Position numbers and translations under genes: made by a program | From: an uncultured Prevotella sp. | GTDB lineage: Bacteria > Bacteroidota > Bacteroidia > Bacteroidales > Bacteroidaceae | Length of the DNA stretch: 6,902 nt | Direction of reading: 5' to 3' | Assembly: GCA_947303825.1 (NCBI GenBank) | Contig: CAMYZK010000138.1 | Span: 1-6,902 of the forward strand | The notes under the pieces: model-generated | What the model was told of the DNA's origin: nothing | Database searches by the model: none | Seen by the model: only the letters and a program-made list of their open reading frames with translations | In this document: positions 1-5,991 of the stretch, one piece after another | How positions within the stretch are numbered: the stretch's first letter is position 1 | How the letters are laid out: each line of letters starts with the position of its first letter

Positions 1-1
1 T

Positions 2-73
2 GCTCAGGTTGTAGTATGCTCGGTGAAGGAGACTCGTGCTTCTAAGGCTGCTGCTGCTGCTCCTACAGAGTAG
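2..73 (+). CDS. rplY: 50S ribosomal protein L25 (general stress protein Ctc), C-terminal end only
   Basis: The reading frame that enters the window at position 2 runs 23 codons to a TAG at 71-73. It encodes AQVVVCSVKETRASKAAAAA followed by PTE. The pattern of a short beta-strand (VVVCSVK), then TRASK, then an alanine-rich tail is what I know from the C-terminus of Bacteroidetes L25/Ctc, which binds 5S rRNA in the large subunit. The stop lies 34 bases before the pth start. L25 directly before pth is a widespread bacterial gene order (ctc-spoVC in Bacillus subtilis), which supports the call. The start and the 5S-binding domain are outside the window, so identity rests on a short tail plus context. 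Confidence 0.75.
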   Translation, partial: AQVVVCSVKETRASKAAAAAPTE

Positions 74-107
74 CGGATAGTATAGAGTATTGAGTGTAGA
101 AACACTG

Positions 108-701
108 ATGGAAAAGTACTTAATTGTTGGACTGGGCAATCCGGGCGATGAATACGCTCTGACCCGTCACAACACAGGCTACATGGTGTTGGATGCTTTT
201 GCGAAAGCATCCAACGCTGTTTTCAGTGACTGCCGCTATGGATATGTGGCCGAGGCATCACTGCGTGGAAGAAAGATTGTCCTGCTTAAGCCGACAACGT
301 ACATGAACCTCAGCGGAAACGCTGTTCGTTACTGGCTGGGAAAGGAGAACATCGACCAGGAGAGGCTGCTCGTCATTAGCGATGACGTTGCCCTGCCACT
401 GGGATGCTTCCGACTGAAAGCCAGCGGGTCGAACGGAGGGCACAACGGACTGGGACACATACAGCAGCTTATAGGCCAGCAGTATGCCAGACTGAGAATG
501 GGCATCGGTGCCGACTATGCCATGGGCGGACAGATAGACTGGGTGCTGGGAAATTATTCTAAGGAAGAGCTGGACATCCTCCAGCCTAGCATCGAGACGG
601 CCCTGAAGATAATAGAGAGCTTCGTGCTAGCCGGCATTGACATCACAATGAACCAATATAACAAACTGGGCAAGAAGCCTGCAAAAACTCTAGACACATA
701 A
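108..701 (+). CDS. pth: Peptidyl-tRNA hydrolase
   Basis: This cytosolic enzyme cleaves the ester bond of peptidyl-tRNAs that drop off ribosomes, recycling tRNA. The 197-residue product matches the usual length (about 185-200). Visible family motifs are GLGNPG (8-13, with active-site Asn11), TRHNTGY (19-25, catalytic His21), TYMNLSG (64-70, Asn67), SDDVALPLG (91-99, with Asp92 aligned to the catalytic Asp93 of E. coli) and GSNGGHNGL (107-115, Asn113). All known catalytic and substrate-binding positions are therefore present. I chose the ATG at 108 because it places MEKYLIVGLGNPG at the N-terminus as in the family. An in-frame TTG at 90 would add six residues. The gene follows rplY by 34 bases and precedes the S4-domain gene by 59 bases, probably in one transcript. 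A small hairpin (93-106) sits directly before the start codon. Confidence 0.98.
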   Translation: MEKYLIVGLGNPGDEYALTRHNTGYMVLDAFAKASNAVFSDCRYGYVAEASLRGRKIVLLKPTTYMNLSGNAVRYWLGKENIDQERLLVISDDVALPLGCFRLKASGSNGGHNGLGHIQQLIGQQYARLRMGIGADYAMGGQIDWVLGNYSKEELDILQPSIETALKIIESFVLAGIDITMNQYNKLGKKPAKTLDT

Positions 702-760
702 GGCCAGCAGGTACACGCTAAGACCTACAGGCCCTATGAGCCTCATACCCTAATAAGAAA

Positions 761-1195
761 ATGAACAGTGAAGCAAGAATAGACAAGTGGCTGTGGGCTG
801 CCAGGATATTCAAGACCCGCACCATTGCTGCCGATGCATGCAAGAACGGACGTGTGGCTGTCAACGGCACCTACGTCAAGCCATCACGCATGGTGAAAGC
901 CAGCGATGTGATAAGTGTGCGCAAGCCTCCTGTAACATTTTCCTTCCGCATTATCAAACCCATAGAGCAAAGGGTTGGAGCAAAGCTGCTGCCCGAAATC
1001 TACGAGAATGTGACACCGCAAGACCAATACGACCTACTGGAGATGAACCGCATCAGCGGGTTTGTAGCACGGGCAAGGGGAACAGGACGTCCCACAAAGA
1101 AAGACCGTCGCCAGATGGATGACTTCGTAGAGCTTACATACGGCGGCTTTGGCGACCTCGACCTGGAAAACTGGGAAGACTTTGCCGATGAATGA
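761..1195 (+). CDS. hslR: Hsp15-like S4-domain RNA-binding protein (ribosome-associated)
   Basis: The 144-residue product begins with an S4 RNA-binding domain at about 6-65, including RIDKWLWAARIFKTR (6-20), KNGRVAVNG (28-36) and KPSRMV (40-45). This is the signature of the Hsp15/HslR family. E. coli Hsp15 binds free 50S subunits that still carry a nascent chain on tRNA; the related Bacillus RqcP supports alanine tailing in ribosome quality control. A basic motif, GRPTKKDRR (109-117), matches the position of RPDKKERR in the E. coli Hsp15 tail, so it is closer to Hsp15 than to the short RqcP. The last residues (130-144) are strongly acidic (DLDLENWEDFADE), an extension I do not place in E. coli Hsp15. 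ATG at 761 is the first start that gives the intact S4 domain. The location after rplY and pth supports a role in handling stalled or dissociated ribosomes. The family is secure; the exact mechanism in this lineage is inferred. Confidence 0.93.
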   Translation: MNSEARIDKWLWAARIFKTRTIAADACKNGRVAVNGTYVKPSRMVKASDVISVRKPPVTFSFRIIKPIEQRVGAKLLPEIYENVTPQDQYDLLEMNRISGFVARARGTGRPTKKDRRQMDDFVELTYGGFGDLDLENWEDFADE

Positions 1196-1256
1196 ACAAA
1201 CCATAGGCCTTACCTGCGGAACAATAATCAAGAAATCCCGAATAACAACAAACGAT

Positions 1257-2369
1257 ATGAAAGCACTCAGGTTATTATTTATGTCGGCTGCCGTGATGAC
1301 ACTCGCCACCGCCTGCCTTGAAGACAAAGACCCCTACACCTCAGGCTTCATCTTTGTGAAGCCCGCCACAAACATCACGCCCGTCTATGCCAACAATACC
1401 ACAGACAGCATAATAGTCTACAGCTACGGCAAGTGGAGTGCCACCACCAACAACAGCACATGGTGCAGGCTGAGTAGCCTCAGCGGGAATGCTGGCGTAT
1501 ACTCTGTCATTACTGCCACCTTCGAGCAGAATACCACCGGCAAAGGACGGTCGGCACAGATAAACTTTACCGACACTAACCACCCCGACGACGGCAGAGC
1601 GGCAGTACTCTACTTCCAGTATGCCACACGTGGCGACGGATCACTGGGCAGTGCTGCTGACGTTAAGGCCATTAGCGGCTCCGACGGTTCAAGGTATGAG
1701 TTCAGCTACGACACACAGCACCGTCCGCTGTCGCTGATGATTACCCAAGACGAAGCGGTGAAGCGCAAGCTTAAGCTTACCTACAACGATACCGACAGCA
1801 TACTAACCGTTGAAGACGGGTCGAACACCCTTCGGGGAGCATATTACAACGACTATCAACCCATACGTCTCATTGGCGGAGGAGACACCATAACATACGC
1901 TAGCCAATACTACAGCAACTATACTGCCGTGTCGCCACAGTATGCCTTCAACTTTGAACACCGCTCGGCTACACGGAGAAACATCTATGCCTTCCTACTG
2001 GGAGGACAGAACCTCTCGCCCGACAGCCTGCACTGCGCCGACAGCCTGCGCATAGCCCGCATAACAGACAACACATCGACCATCGACAAGATGAAGCTGG
2101 AATACTCTGACAAGGACAACCGCCATCAGAGCATTGATGCCAACCAGATAATCTTCGGCACAGACAACTGCGACCCATATCAGCTGCTCTCACTGTTCAG
2201 GTATACTCGCAACACCAGCATCTTAAAAACCGTGAGAAACGGTGACTCGGGCTACAACATCTATGTTGAGCTCAACGCCGACGGCAGCGTTCATACCCTG
2301 ACAGTAGAACGGGTTAGCGGGGGTGTAATAATTCCCGACTTACCCATAGTCTATACAATTGAGTATTAG
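1257..2369 (+). CDS. Surface-type lipoprotein with BACON-like domain and beta-rich C-terminal region
   Basis: This 370-residue protein starts with a lipoprotein signal peptide: MKALR, a hydrophobic stretch, then LATAC with the lipid-bearing Cys20. Acidic residues follow (CLEDKD), resembling the acidic export signal of surface lipoproteins in Bacteroidetes. I chose ATG 1257 for this reason; the same frame is open upstream to 1149, but those starts would overlap the S4 gene and bury the signal. Residues about 30-122 look like a BACON domain: KWSATTNNSTW (59-69), a Gly-containing SLSGNAG turn (74-80), FEQNTTGKGRSAQINF (89-104) and a final YFQYA strand. Residues 143-370 show YD-like strands (YEFSYDTQHRPLSL, LKLTYNDTDSILTV, IYVELNADGSVHTLTV) and resemble Bacteroidetes DUF4595-type lipoproteins. 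Such proteins often bind glycans or mucin, but no substrate can be read here. No SusC/SusD genes are adjacent. No clear promoter is visible in the 61-base gap before it. Confidence 0.88.
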   Translation: MKALRLLFMSAAVMTLATACLEDKDPYTSGFIFVKPATNITPVYANNTTDSIIVYSYGKWSATTNNSTWCRLSSLSGNAGVYSVITATFEQNTTGKGRSAQINFTDTNHPDDGRAAVLYFQYATRGDGSLGSAADVKAISGSDGSRYEFSYDTQHRPLSLMITQDEAVKRKLKLTYNDTDSILTVEDGSNTLRGAYYNDYQPIRLIGGGDTITYASQYYSNYTAVSPQYAFNFEHRSATRRNIYAFLLGGQNLSPDSLHCADSLRIARITDNTSTIDKMKLEYSDKDNRHQSIDANQIIFGTDNCDPYQLLSLFRYTRNTSILKTVRNGDSGYNIYVELNADGSVHTLTVERVSGGVIIPDLPIVYTIEY

Positions 2370-2393
2370 TGCAACAATAGTTCTATACCTTTG
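2359..2393 (+). promoter_or_regulatory. Candidate Bacteroidetes-type promoter for queF
   Basis: TACCTTTG at 2386-2393 is an exact match to the Bacteroidetes -7 consensus TAnnTTTG. A TTG at 2359-2361 could serve as the -33 element, although the 24-base spacer is longer than the usual roughly 19-21 bases. Transcription would begin near 2398-2400, giving a leader of about a dozen bases before the queF ATG at 2412. The element lies just after the lipoprotein stop, in an otherwise gene-free 42-base gap. The gap is too short to hold a promoter plus a preQ1 riboswitch, and I see none. This is a motif-based call. Confidence 0.5.
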
Positions 2394-2411
2394 AGTTTTA
2401 GACAAGCAAAC

Positions 2412-2873
2412 ATGTCAAGAGGAAACGAACACCTGACACTGCTGGGCAAGGAGACACAGTATGCCCAGAACTACGATCCTACGCTGCTTGAGACATTCCA
2501 GAACCAGCATGCGGAAAACGACTACTGGGTGCAGTTCAACTGTCCCGAGTTTACCACACTGTGCCCCATAACCGGACAGCCAGACTTTGCCGAGATAAAA
2601 ATACTCTACATTCCCGGCGAACGTATGGTAGAGTCAAAGAGCCTTAAACTCTACCTGTTCTCCTTCCGCAATCACGGAGACTTTCACGAAGACGTGGTAA
2701 ACGTCATAATGAAAGACCTCATACGGCTCATGGACCCGAAGTACATAGAGGTGACGGGACTCTTCCTGCCCCGTGGAGGCATAAGCATCTATCCATACGC
2801 AAACTATGGACGTAAGGGAACAAAATACGAGGAAATGGCAGCCAGACGCATGGAGAGCCATCAAATTGTGTGA
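2412..2873 (+). CDS. queF: NADPH-dependent 7-cyano-7-deazaguanine (preQ0) reductase, type I QueF
   Basis: QueF reduces the nitrile of preQ0 to the amine of preQ1 with NADPH, the last free-base step of queuosine biosynthesis before insertion at tRNA position 34. The 153-residue product has the length of the single-domain type I (YkvM-like) enzymes. The catalytic region is intact: [15 protein letters not shown] (45-59) carries nucleophile Cys51 and Asp58, ESKSLKLY (74-81) is the QueF NADPH-binding motif, and FHED (91-94) gives His92 and Glu93. Spacing from Cys51 to Asp58 (+7) and to His92/Glu93 (+41/+42) equals that of the B. subtilis enzyme (Cys55, Asp62, His96, Glu97). ATG 2412 is preferred over an in-frame TTG at 2391, which is part of the putative -7 box. 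No queC, queD, queE or transporter gene is in the window, so this copy is separated from the rest of the pathway. The TGA stop lies inside an inverted repeat at 2866-2883. Confidence 0.97.
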   Translation: MSRGNEHLTLLGKETQYAQNYDPTLLETFQNQHAENDYWVQFNCPEFTTLCPITGQPDFAEIKILYIPGERMVESKSLKLYLFSFRNHGDFHEDVVNVIMKDLIRLMDPKYIEVTGLFLPRGGISIYPYANYGRKGTKYEEMAARRMESHQIV

Positions 2874-2883
2874 CAGCACACAA
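2866..2883. repeat. Perfect inverted repeat (7-bp arms, 4-base centre) overlapping queF stop and GH2 promoter
   Basis: TTGTGTG (2866-2872) and its exact reverse complement CACACAA (2877-2883) are separated by ACAG. The repeat contains the queF TGA stop (2871-2873) and sits over the candidate -33 element and spacer of the GH2 promoter. No T-run follows, so an intrinsic terminator is unlikely. An 18-bp dyad at this position fits an operator for a dimeric regulator, which is inference. Confidence 0.45.
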
Positions 2884-2895
2884 CTATAAGCTTTG
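2866..2895 (+). promoter_or_regulatory. Candidate Bacteroidetes-type promoter for the GH2 gene
   Basis: A TTG at 2866-2868 (-33) and AAGCTTTG at 2888-2895 (-7; one mismatch to TAnnTTTG) are spaced by 19 bases, the optimum for Bacteroidetes housekeeping promoters. The predicted transcription start near 2900 would leave a leader of about 20-25 bases before the ATG at 2923. Because tsaC overlaps the end of the GH2 gene, this promoter would drive both genes. The call rests on motif and spacing alone. Confidence 0.45.
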
Positions 2896-2922
2896 CGGCA
2901 AACCAACTAACAGCAGACCATA

Positions 2923-5334
2923 ATGAACAGCAGACACAAACTACTTCTAGTCTTACTGGCTTTCAATATCTTATCACTGCCACAGGCATTTGCGCAGCGT
3001 GTGGTGATGGATCTGGACTTCGGCTGGCTCTTCCATGCCGGCGACACCCCCGATGCTGCACTTGCCACTACAAACGACAGTAACTGGCGCAAGGTGAACC
3101 TGCCACACGACTTCCAGATAGAACAGCCCTGGGTAGCACCTGATGCAAACGAGAAGGCCGATAACACCGACGTGGCAGCCAACATAAAGAGCCGCCTTAG
3201 CAGCCGGGGATTCAAGGAGATGGGAAAGGGCTGGTACAGGCTACACCTCACCCTACCCGACTCACTTAAAGGCCAGAGGCTGCTGCTCGACTTTGGAGGA
3301 ATAATGTATGTGGGCGACGTTTATGTCAATGGAAAGCTGGCGGGAGGCACAGACTATGGCTATGTGGGCTTTGAGATTGACGCTACCGACTATCTGCGCT
3401 TTGGCCAGGACAATGTCATTGCCGTGATGGCCGACACACGCCAGCCAAACAACTCCAGATGGTATACCGGCGGAGGACTCTTCCGAAGCGTGAAACTCGT
3501 AGCCACCAACCGCGAAGTGTATTTCGCAAGACATCCACTATACATTACCACAAGAGAAAACCGATATGTAAACATCTCGGCAGAGGTGGTGACACGAGGG
3601 CGTGACAAGAACATGCCTGTTGACATAAGAATCATTGCTCCCGACGGAACAACAGCATACCAAGGAAGGCATACAGTGAAACGCTCTACGCCGACACGCA
3701 CAGTAGAACAGCAGCTGCCAGAGATTGAGATTGCCAACCCACAGCTGTGGGACACTGAGACCCCGAATCTCTACACCGTAGAGGCAACGCTATACAACGA
3801 GAAAGGCAAAGCTATAGACAACGTCACCACTCACTTCGGACTGCGCACCGTAGAGATAGGTCCCGAGTTTGGCCTCAAGCTAAACGGCAAGAAAGTGCTG
3901 CTCAAGGGTTATGCCAACCACCACACGCTGGGTGCCCTTGGAGCTGCAGCCTATCCGCGTGCCATAGAGAAACGCATAGCGTTGATGAAACAATGGGGCA
4001 TAAACCATATACGCACCTCGCACAATCCATACAGCCGTGAGTTCATTGAACTCTGCGACCGATACGGCATGCTGGTGGTTGACGAGCTCTACGACAAGTG
4101 GACACGTCAGCACACCGGTGGGCGAGTACCATTCGAGTCTCTGTGGCAGAAAGATGTGCCCGAATGGGTGAAACGCGACCGCAACTCCCCCTCGGTAGTG
4201 ATGTGGAGCCTGGGCAACGAGCTGCAGCAAGACCCTAACCAGCCCTATAACGACTGGGGAGTAACGATGTACCGCCTGATGAAAACACTAATGCAACGGT
4301 ACGACAGCACACGGTGCGTCACCGTGGCCATGCACCCGCGCTACCGCAACTGGCAGACAGACTCACTGCCCGCAAACCTGGCAATGATTACCGATGTGCA
4401 GGCATATAACTACAGGTACATGTACTTCCCTGGCGACGGGCAACGCTTCCCCTGGATGACATTCTACCAGAGCGAGGCTTCGATGGCGGCTATGGGACCC
4501 AACTTCTTCGAGATGAACCTCGACAGGGTGATAGGCAGTGCCTACTGGGGAGCCATAGATTACCTTGGCGAGAGCCAGGGATGGCCAGAGAAAGGGTGGA
4601 GCCAGGGATGCTTCTATTTAGACCTGGAGCCGAAGCCCAAGGCATATCTCATGAAGTCGATGTTCAAGCCCGACGAGCCGCTGGTACATATTGCCGTTAT
4701 CGACAGTAAGGGCGACATCATCTGGAACGGCGTGCAGACAGGCAACGACGGCATGAGCGACCATTGGAACAGGACTGCAGGCAAGAAATACTCACTCATC
4801 ACTTATACCAATGCCGACGAGGTGGAGCTGACAATTAACGGACACTCACTGGGAAAGAAGCAGAACCGCACAGACGATGCCAAGCAGCGCAACCAGATAA
4901 GATGGAACGACATTGAATACCAACCTGGAAAACTGGAGGCAATTGCCCGCAAGGGAGGTAAGATTGTGGCACGCCACTGCATTGAGACGACAACAGAGGC
5001 CACCAGGCTCACTGCACAGGCAGACGACAACGAATGGAAAGCCAACGGAAAAGACCTGCAGCACATACGCATTACTGCCGTAGACAAAAAGGGACGACAA
5101 GTGAAAACCACAGACAACCTGGTGACATTCAGTGTTGACGGACCTGCCACTATAGTGGGAGTGATAAATGGCGACATCGCCTCCAACGAGATGACCACAG
5201 GCAACAGCCGCAAGCTGTACAACGGCTCGTGTACCGTGATACTGAGGTCACTACAGCAGGCAGGCACAGTTACACTCACGGCAGAAGCCCAGGGACTAAA
5301 AGAGATAAAGACAAAACTATACACCAAGCAATGA
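2923..5334 (+). CDS. Secreted glycoside hydrolase family 2 enzyme, beta-galactosidase-like
   Basis: This 803-residue retaining exo-glycosidase probably acts in the periplasm. A type I signal peptide (1-24) ends AFA, with Gln25 as the predicted mature N-terminus. Domains follow in GH2 order: N-terminal jelly-roll (about 27-195, with NLPHDF, GKGWYR and GGGLFRSVKL), an Ig-like domain (196-310), a TIM barrel (about 314-585), a DUF4982-like Ig domain (about 586-690), and a C-terminal Ig-like domain (691-803, with NGDIASNE) of the type at the end of many bacterial beta-galactosidases. Catalytic features are IRTSHNP (363-369) with His367, the acid/base Glu433 in MWSLGNE, and the likely nucleophile Glu518 in FYQSEAS; the 85-residue spacing is normal. 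The GH2 fold is certain; galactoside specificity is the likeliest guess, but beta-glucuronidase or another GH2 activity cannot be excluded. No SusC/SusD, sulfatase or other carbohydrate gene flanks it. Its TGA stop overlaps the tsaC ATG, implying co-translation. Confidence 0.96.
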   Translation: MNSRHKLLLVLLAFNILSLPQAFAQRVVMDLDFGWLFHAGDTPDAALATTNDSNWRKVNLPHDFQIEQPWVAPDANEKADNTDVAANIKSRLSSRGFKEMGKGWYRLHLTLPDSLKGQRLLLDFGGIMYVGDVYVNGKLAGGTDYGYVGFEIDATDYLRFGQDNVIAVMADTRQPNNSRWYTGGGLFRSVKLVATNREVYFARHPLYITTRENRYVNISAEVVTRGRDKNMPVDIRIIAPDGTTAYQGRHTVKRSTPTRTVEQQLPEIEIANPQLWDTETPNLYTVEATLYNEKGKAIDNVTTHFGLRTVEIGPEFGLKLNGKKVLLKGYANHHTLGALGAAAYPRAIEKRIALMKQWGINHIRTSHNPYSREFIELCDRYGMLVVDELYDKWTRQHTGGRVPFESLWQKDVPEWVKRDRNSPSVVMWSLGNELQQDPNQPYNDWGVTMYRLMKTLMQRYDSTRCVTVAMHPRYRNWQTDSLPANLAMITDVQAYNYRYMYFPGDGQRFPWMTFYQSEASMAAMGPNFFEMNLDRVIGSAYWGAIDYLGESQGWPEKGWSQGCFYLDLEPKPKAYLMKSMFKPDEPLVHIAVIDSKGDIIWNGVQTGNDGMSDHWNRTAGKKYSLITYTNADEVELTINGHSLGKKQNRTDDAKQRNQIRWNDIEYQPGKLEAIARKGGKIVARHCIETTTEATRLTAQADDNEWKANGKDLQHIRITAVDKKGRQVKTTDNLVTFSVDGPATIVGVINGDIASNEMTTGNSRKLYNGSCTVILRSLQQAGTVTLTAEAQGLKEIKTKLYTKQ

Positions 5335-5897
5335 CCCAAGAACAAGACATAAAAAACGCCGTAGAGGTGCTGCGCAAGGGAGGGGTAATACTCTACCCTA
5401 CCGACACGGTGTGGGGCATAGGCTGCGATGCCACCAACCAGGATGCCGTGGCAAGGGTATACAAGATAAAACAACGCGACGACTCTAAAGCCCTTATTTG
5501 CCTGGTAGACAGCGATGCACGCCTACAGCACTATATACGTAATGTGCCCGAGGTGGCATGGCAGCTCATAGACTGCATGGTGAAGCCCACCACCCTAATA
5601 CTAGACGGTGCCGTAAACCTTGCACCAAACCTCATAGCAGAAGACGGCTCTGTGGGAATACGTATCACAAAAGAGCCTTTCTCCAACATGCTCTGCTACC
5701 GATTCCAGAAAGCGCTCGTCTCAACATCAGCAAACTTCAGCGGGGAACCTGCTGCACAGAATTACCGCGACATTGACCCACGACTGTTGGAAATGGTCGA
5801 CTACGTGTGCTTCTCCCGGCGACAAGAGCACAAGCCCCACCAGCCTTCTGGCATCATCAAGCTGGGAGCTGGAGGAGAGGTGAAAATTATTCGGTGA
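5331..5897 (+). CDS. tsaC: L-threonylcarbamoyladenylate synthase (YrdC/Sua5 family)
   Basis: This enzyme makes threonylcarbamoyl-AMP from L-threonine, bicarbonate and ATP, the first step of t6A modification at position 37 of ANN-decoding tRNAs; TsaB, TsaD and TsaE complete the transfer. The 188-residue product is a single YrdC domain without the extra Sua5 C-terminal domain. Diagnostic segments are LYPTDTVWGIG (21-31), YKIKQRDDSKAL (44-55, basic nucleotide-binding residues), KPTTLIL (85-91), SVGIRI (107-112), STSANFSGE (131-139) and PSGIIKL (172-178). ATG 5331 overlaps the GH2 stop as ATGA; the frame is open further upstream to 5229, but those codons lie within the GH2 gene and add nothing conserved. 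Expression is therefore probably coupled to GH2 translation and to the promoter upstream of it. The family and function are firm, because t6A synthesis is near-universal. Downstream is a 176-base repeat-rich spacer. Confidence 0.96.
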   Translation: MTQEQDIKNAVEVLRKGGVILYPTDTVWGIGCDATNQDAVARVYKIKQRDDSKALICLVDSDARLQHYIRNVPEVAWQLIDCMVKPTTLILDGAVNLAPNLIAEDGSVGIRITKEPFSNMLCYRFQKALVSTSANFSGEPAAQNYRDIDPRLLEMVDYVCFSRRQEHKPHQPSGIIKLGAGGEVKIIR

Positions 5898-5904
5898 AGT
5901 ATTT

Positions 5905-5937
5905 GAGTTAAGAGTTAAGAATTAAGAGTTAAGAGTT
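5905..5937 (+). repeat. Tandem heptamer tract, GAGTTAA type
   Basis: Four contiguous 7-bp units start at 5905, 5912, 5919 and 5926. Three are GAGTTAA and the third is GAATTAA; a fifth unit begins GAGTT before running into seven Ts (5936-5942). The tract begins seven bases after the tsaC stop. There is no hairpin before the T-run, so I do not call a terminator. Repeats of this kind occur between genes in Prevotella-like genomes as far as I recall, but I know of no assigned function. Confidence 0.85.
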
Positions 5938-5939
5938 TT

Positions 5940-5960
5940 TTTAGGAGTTTAGGAGTTTAG
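5940..5960 (+). repeat. Tandem octamer TTTAGGAG, two and a half copies
   Basis: TTTAGGAG at 5940-5947 and 5948-5955 is followed by TTTAG at 5956-5960. It directly continues the GAGTTAA tract through the T-run, changing the period from 7 to 8. It looks like simple-sequence expansion. Confidence 0.8.
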
Positions 5961-5968
5961 ACAACAGT

Positions 5969-5986
5969 CTTGCTGATGTTCGCAAG
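5969..5986. other. Weak hairpin in the unique core between two heptamer tracts
   Basis: CTTGC (5969-5973) and GCAAG (5982-5986) can pair across an 8-base loop, TGATGTTC. They lie in the only non-repetitive part (about 5961-5991) of the tsaC-recN spacer. A 5-bp stem is weak and no T-run follows, so a terminator role is doubtful. Confidence 0.3.
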
Positions 5987-5991
5987 CAGGC

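Noticed and set aside
1149..1256. Upstream extension of the lipoprotein frame into the S4 gene
   Set aside because: It would put 36 residues before a clear lipoprotein signal peptide; ATG 1257 gives the correct signal and lipobox.
1767..1778. Perfect 12-bp palindrome AAGCTTAAGCTT
   Set aside because: It lies inside the lipoprotein gene and encodes KLKL in a beta-strand; the symmetry follows from codon choice for an alternating Lys-Leu run.
2370..2411. preQ1 riboswitch upstream of queF
   Set aside because: The 42-base gap already contains the -7 box and leaves about a dozen leader bases; no C-rich loop or pseudoknot partners are visible.
4803..5474. Long open frame on the minus strand (223 codons) opposite the GH2 and tsaC genes
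   Set aside because: It runs antisense to two well-supported genes, shows low-complexity Ser/Val/Leu-rich sequence and has no recognisable domain.
5933..5942. T7 run after tsaC as an intrinsic terminator
   Set aside because: The sequence before it is the GAGTTAA tract, which cannot form a GC-rich stem.
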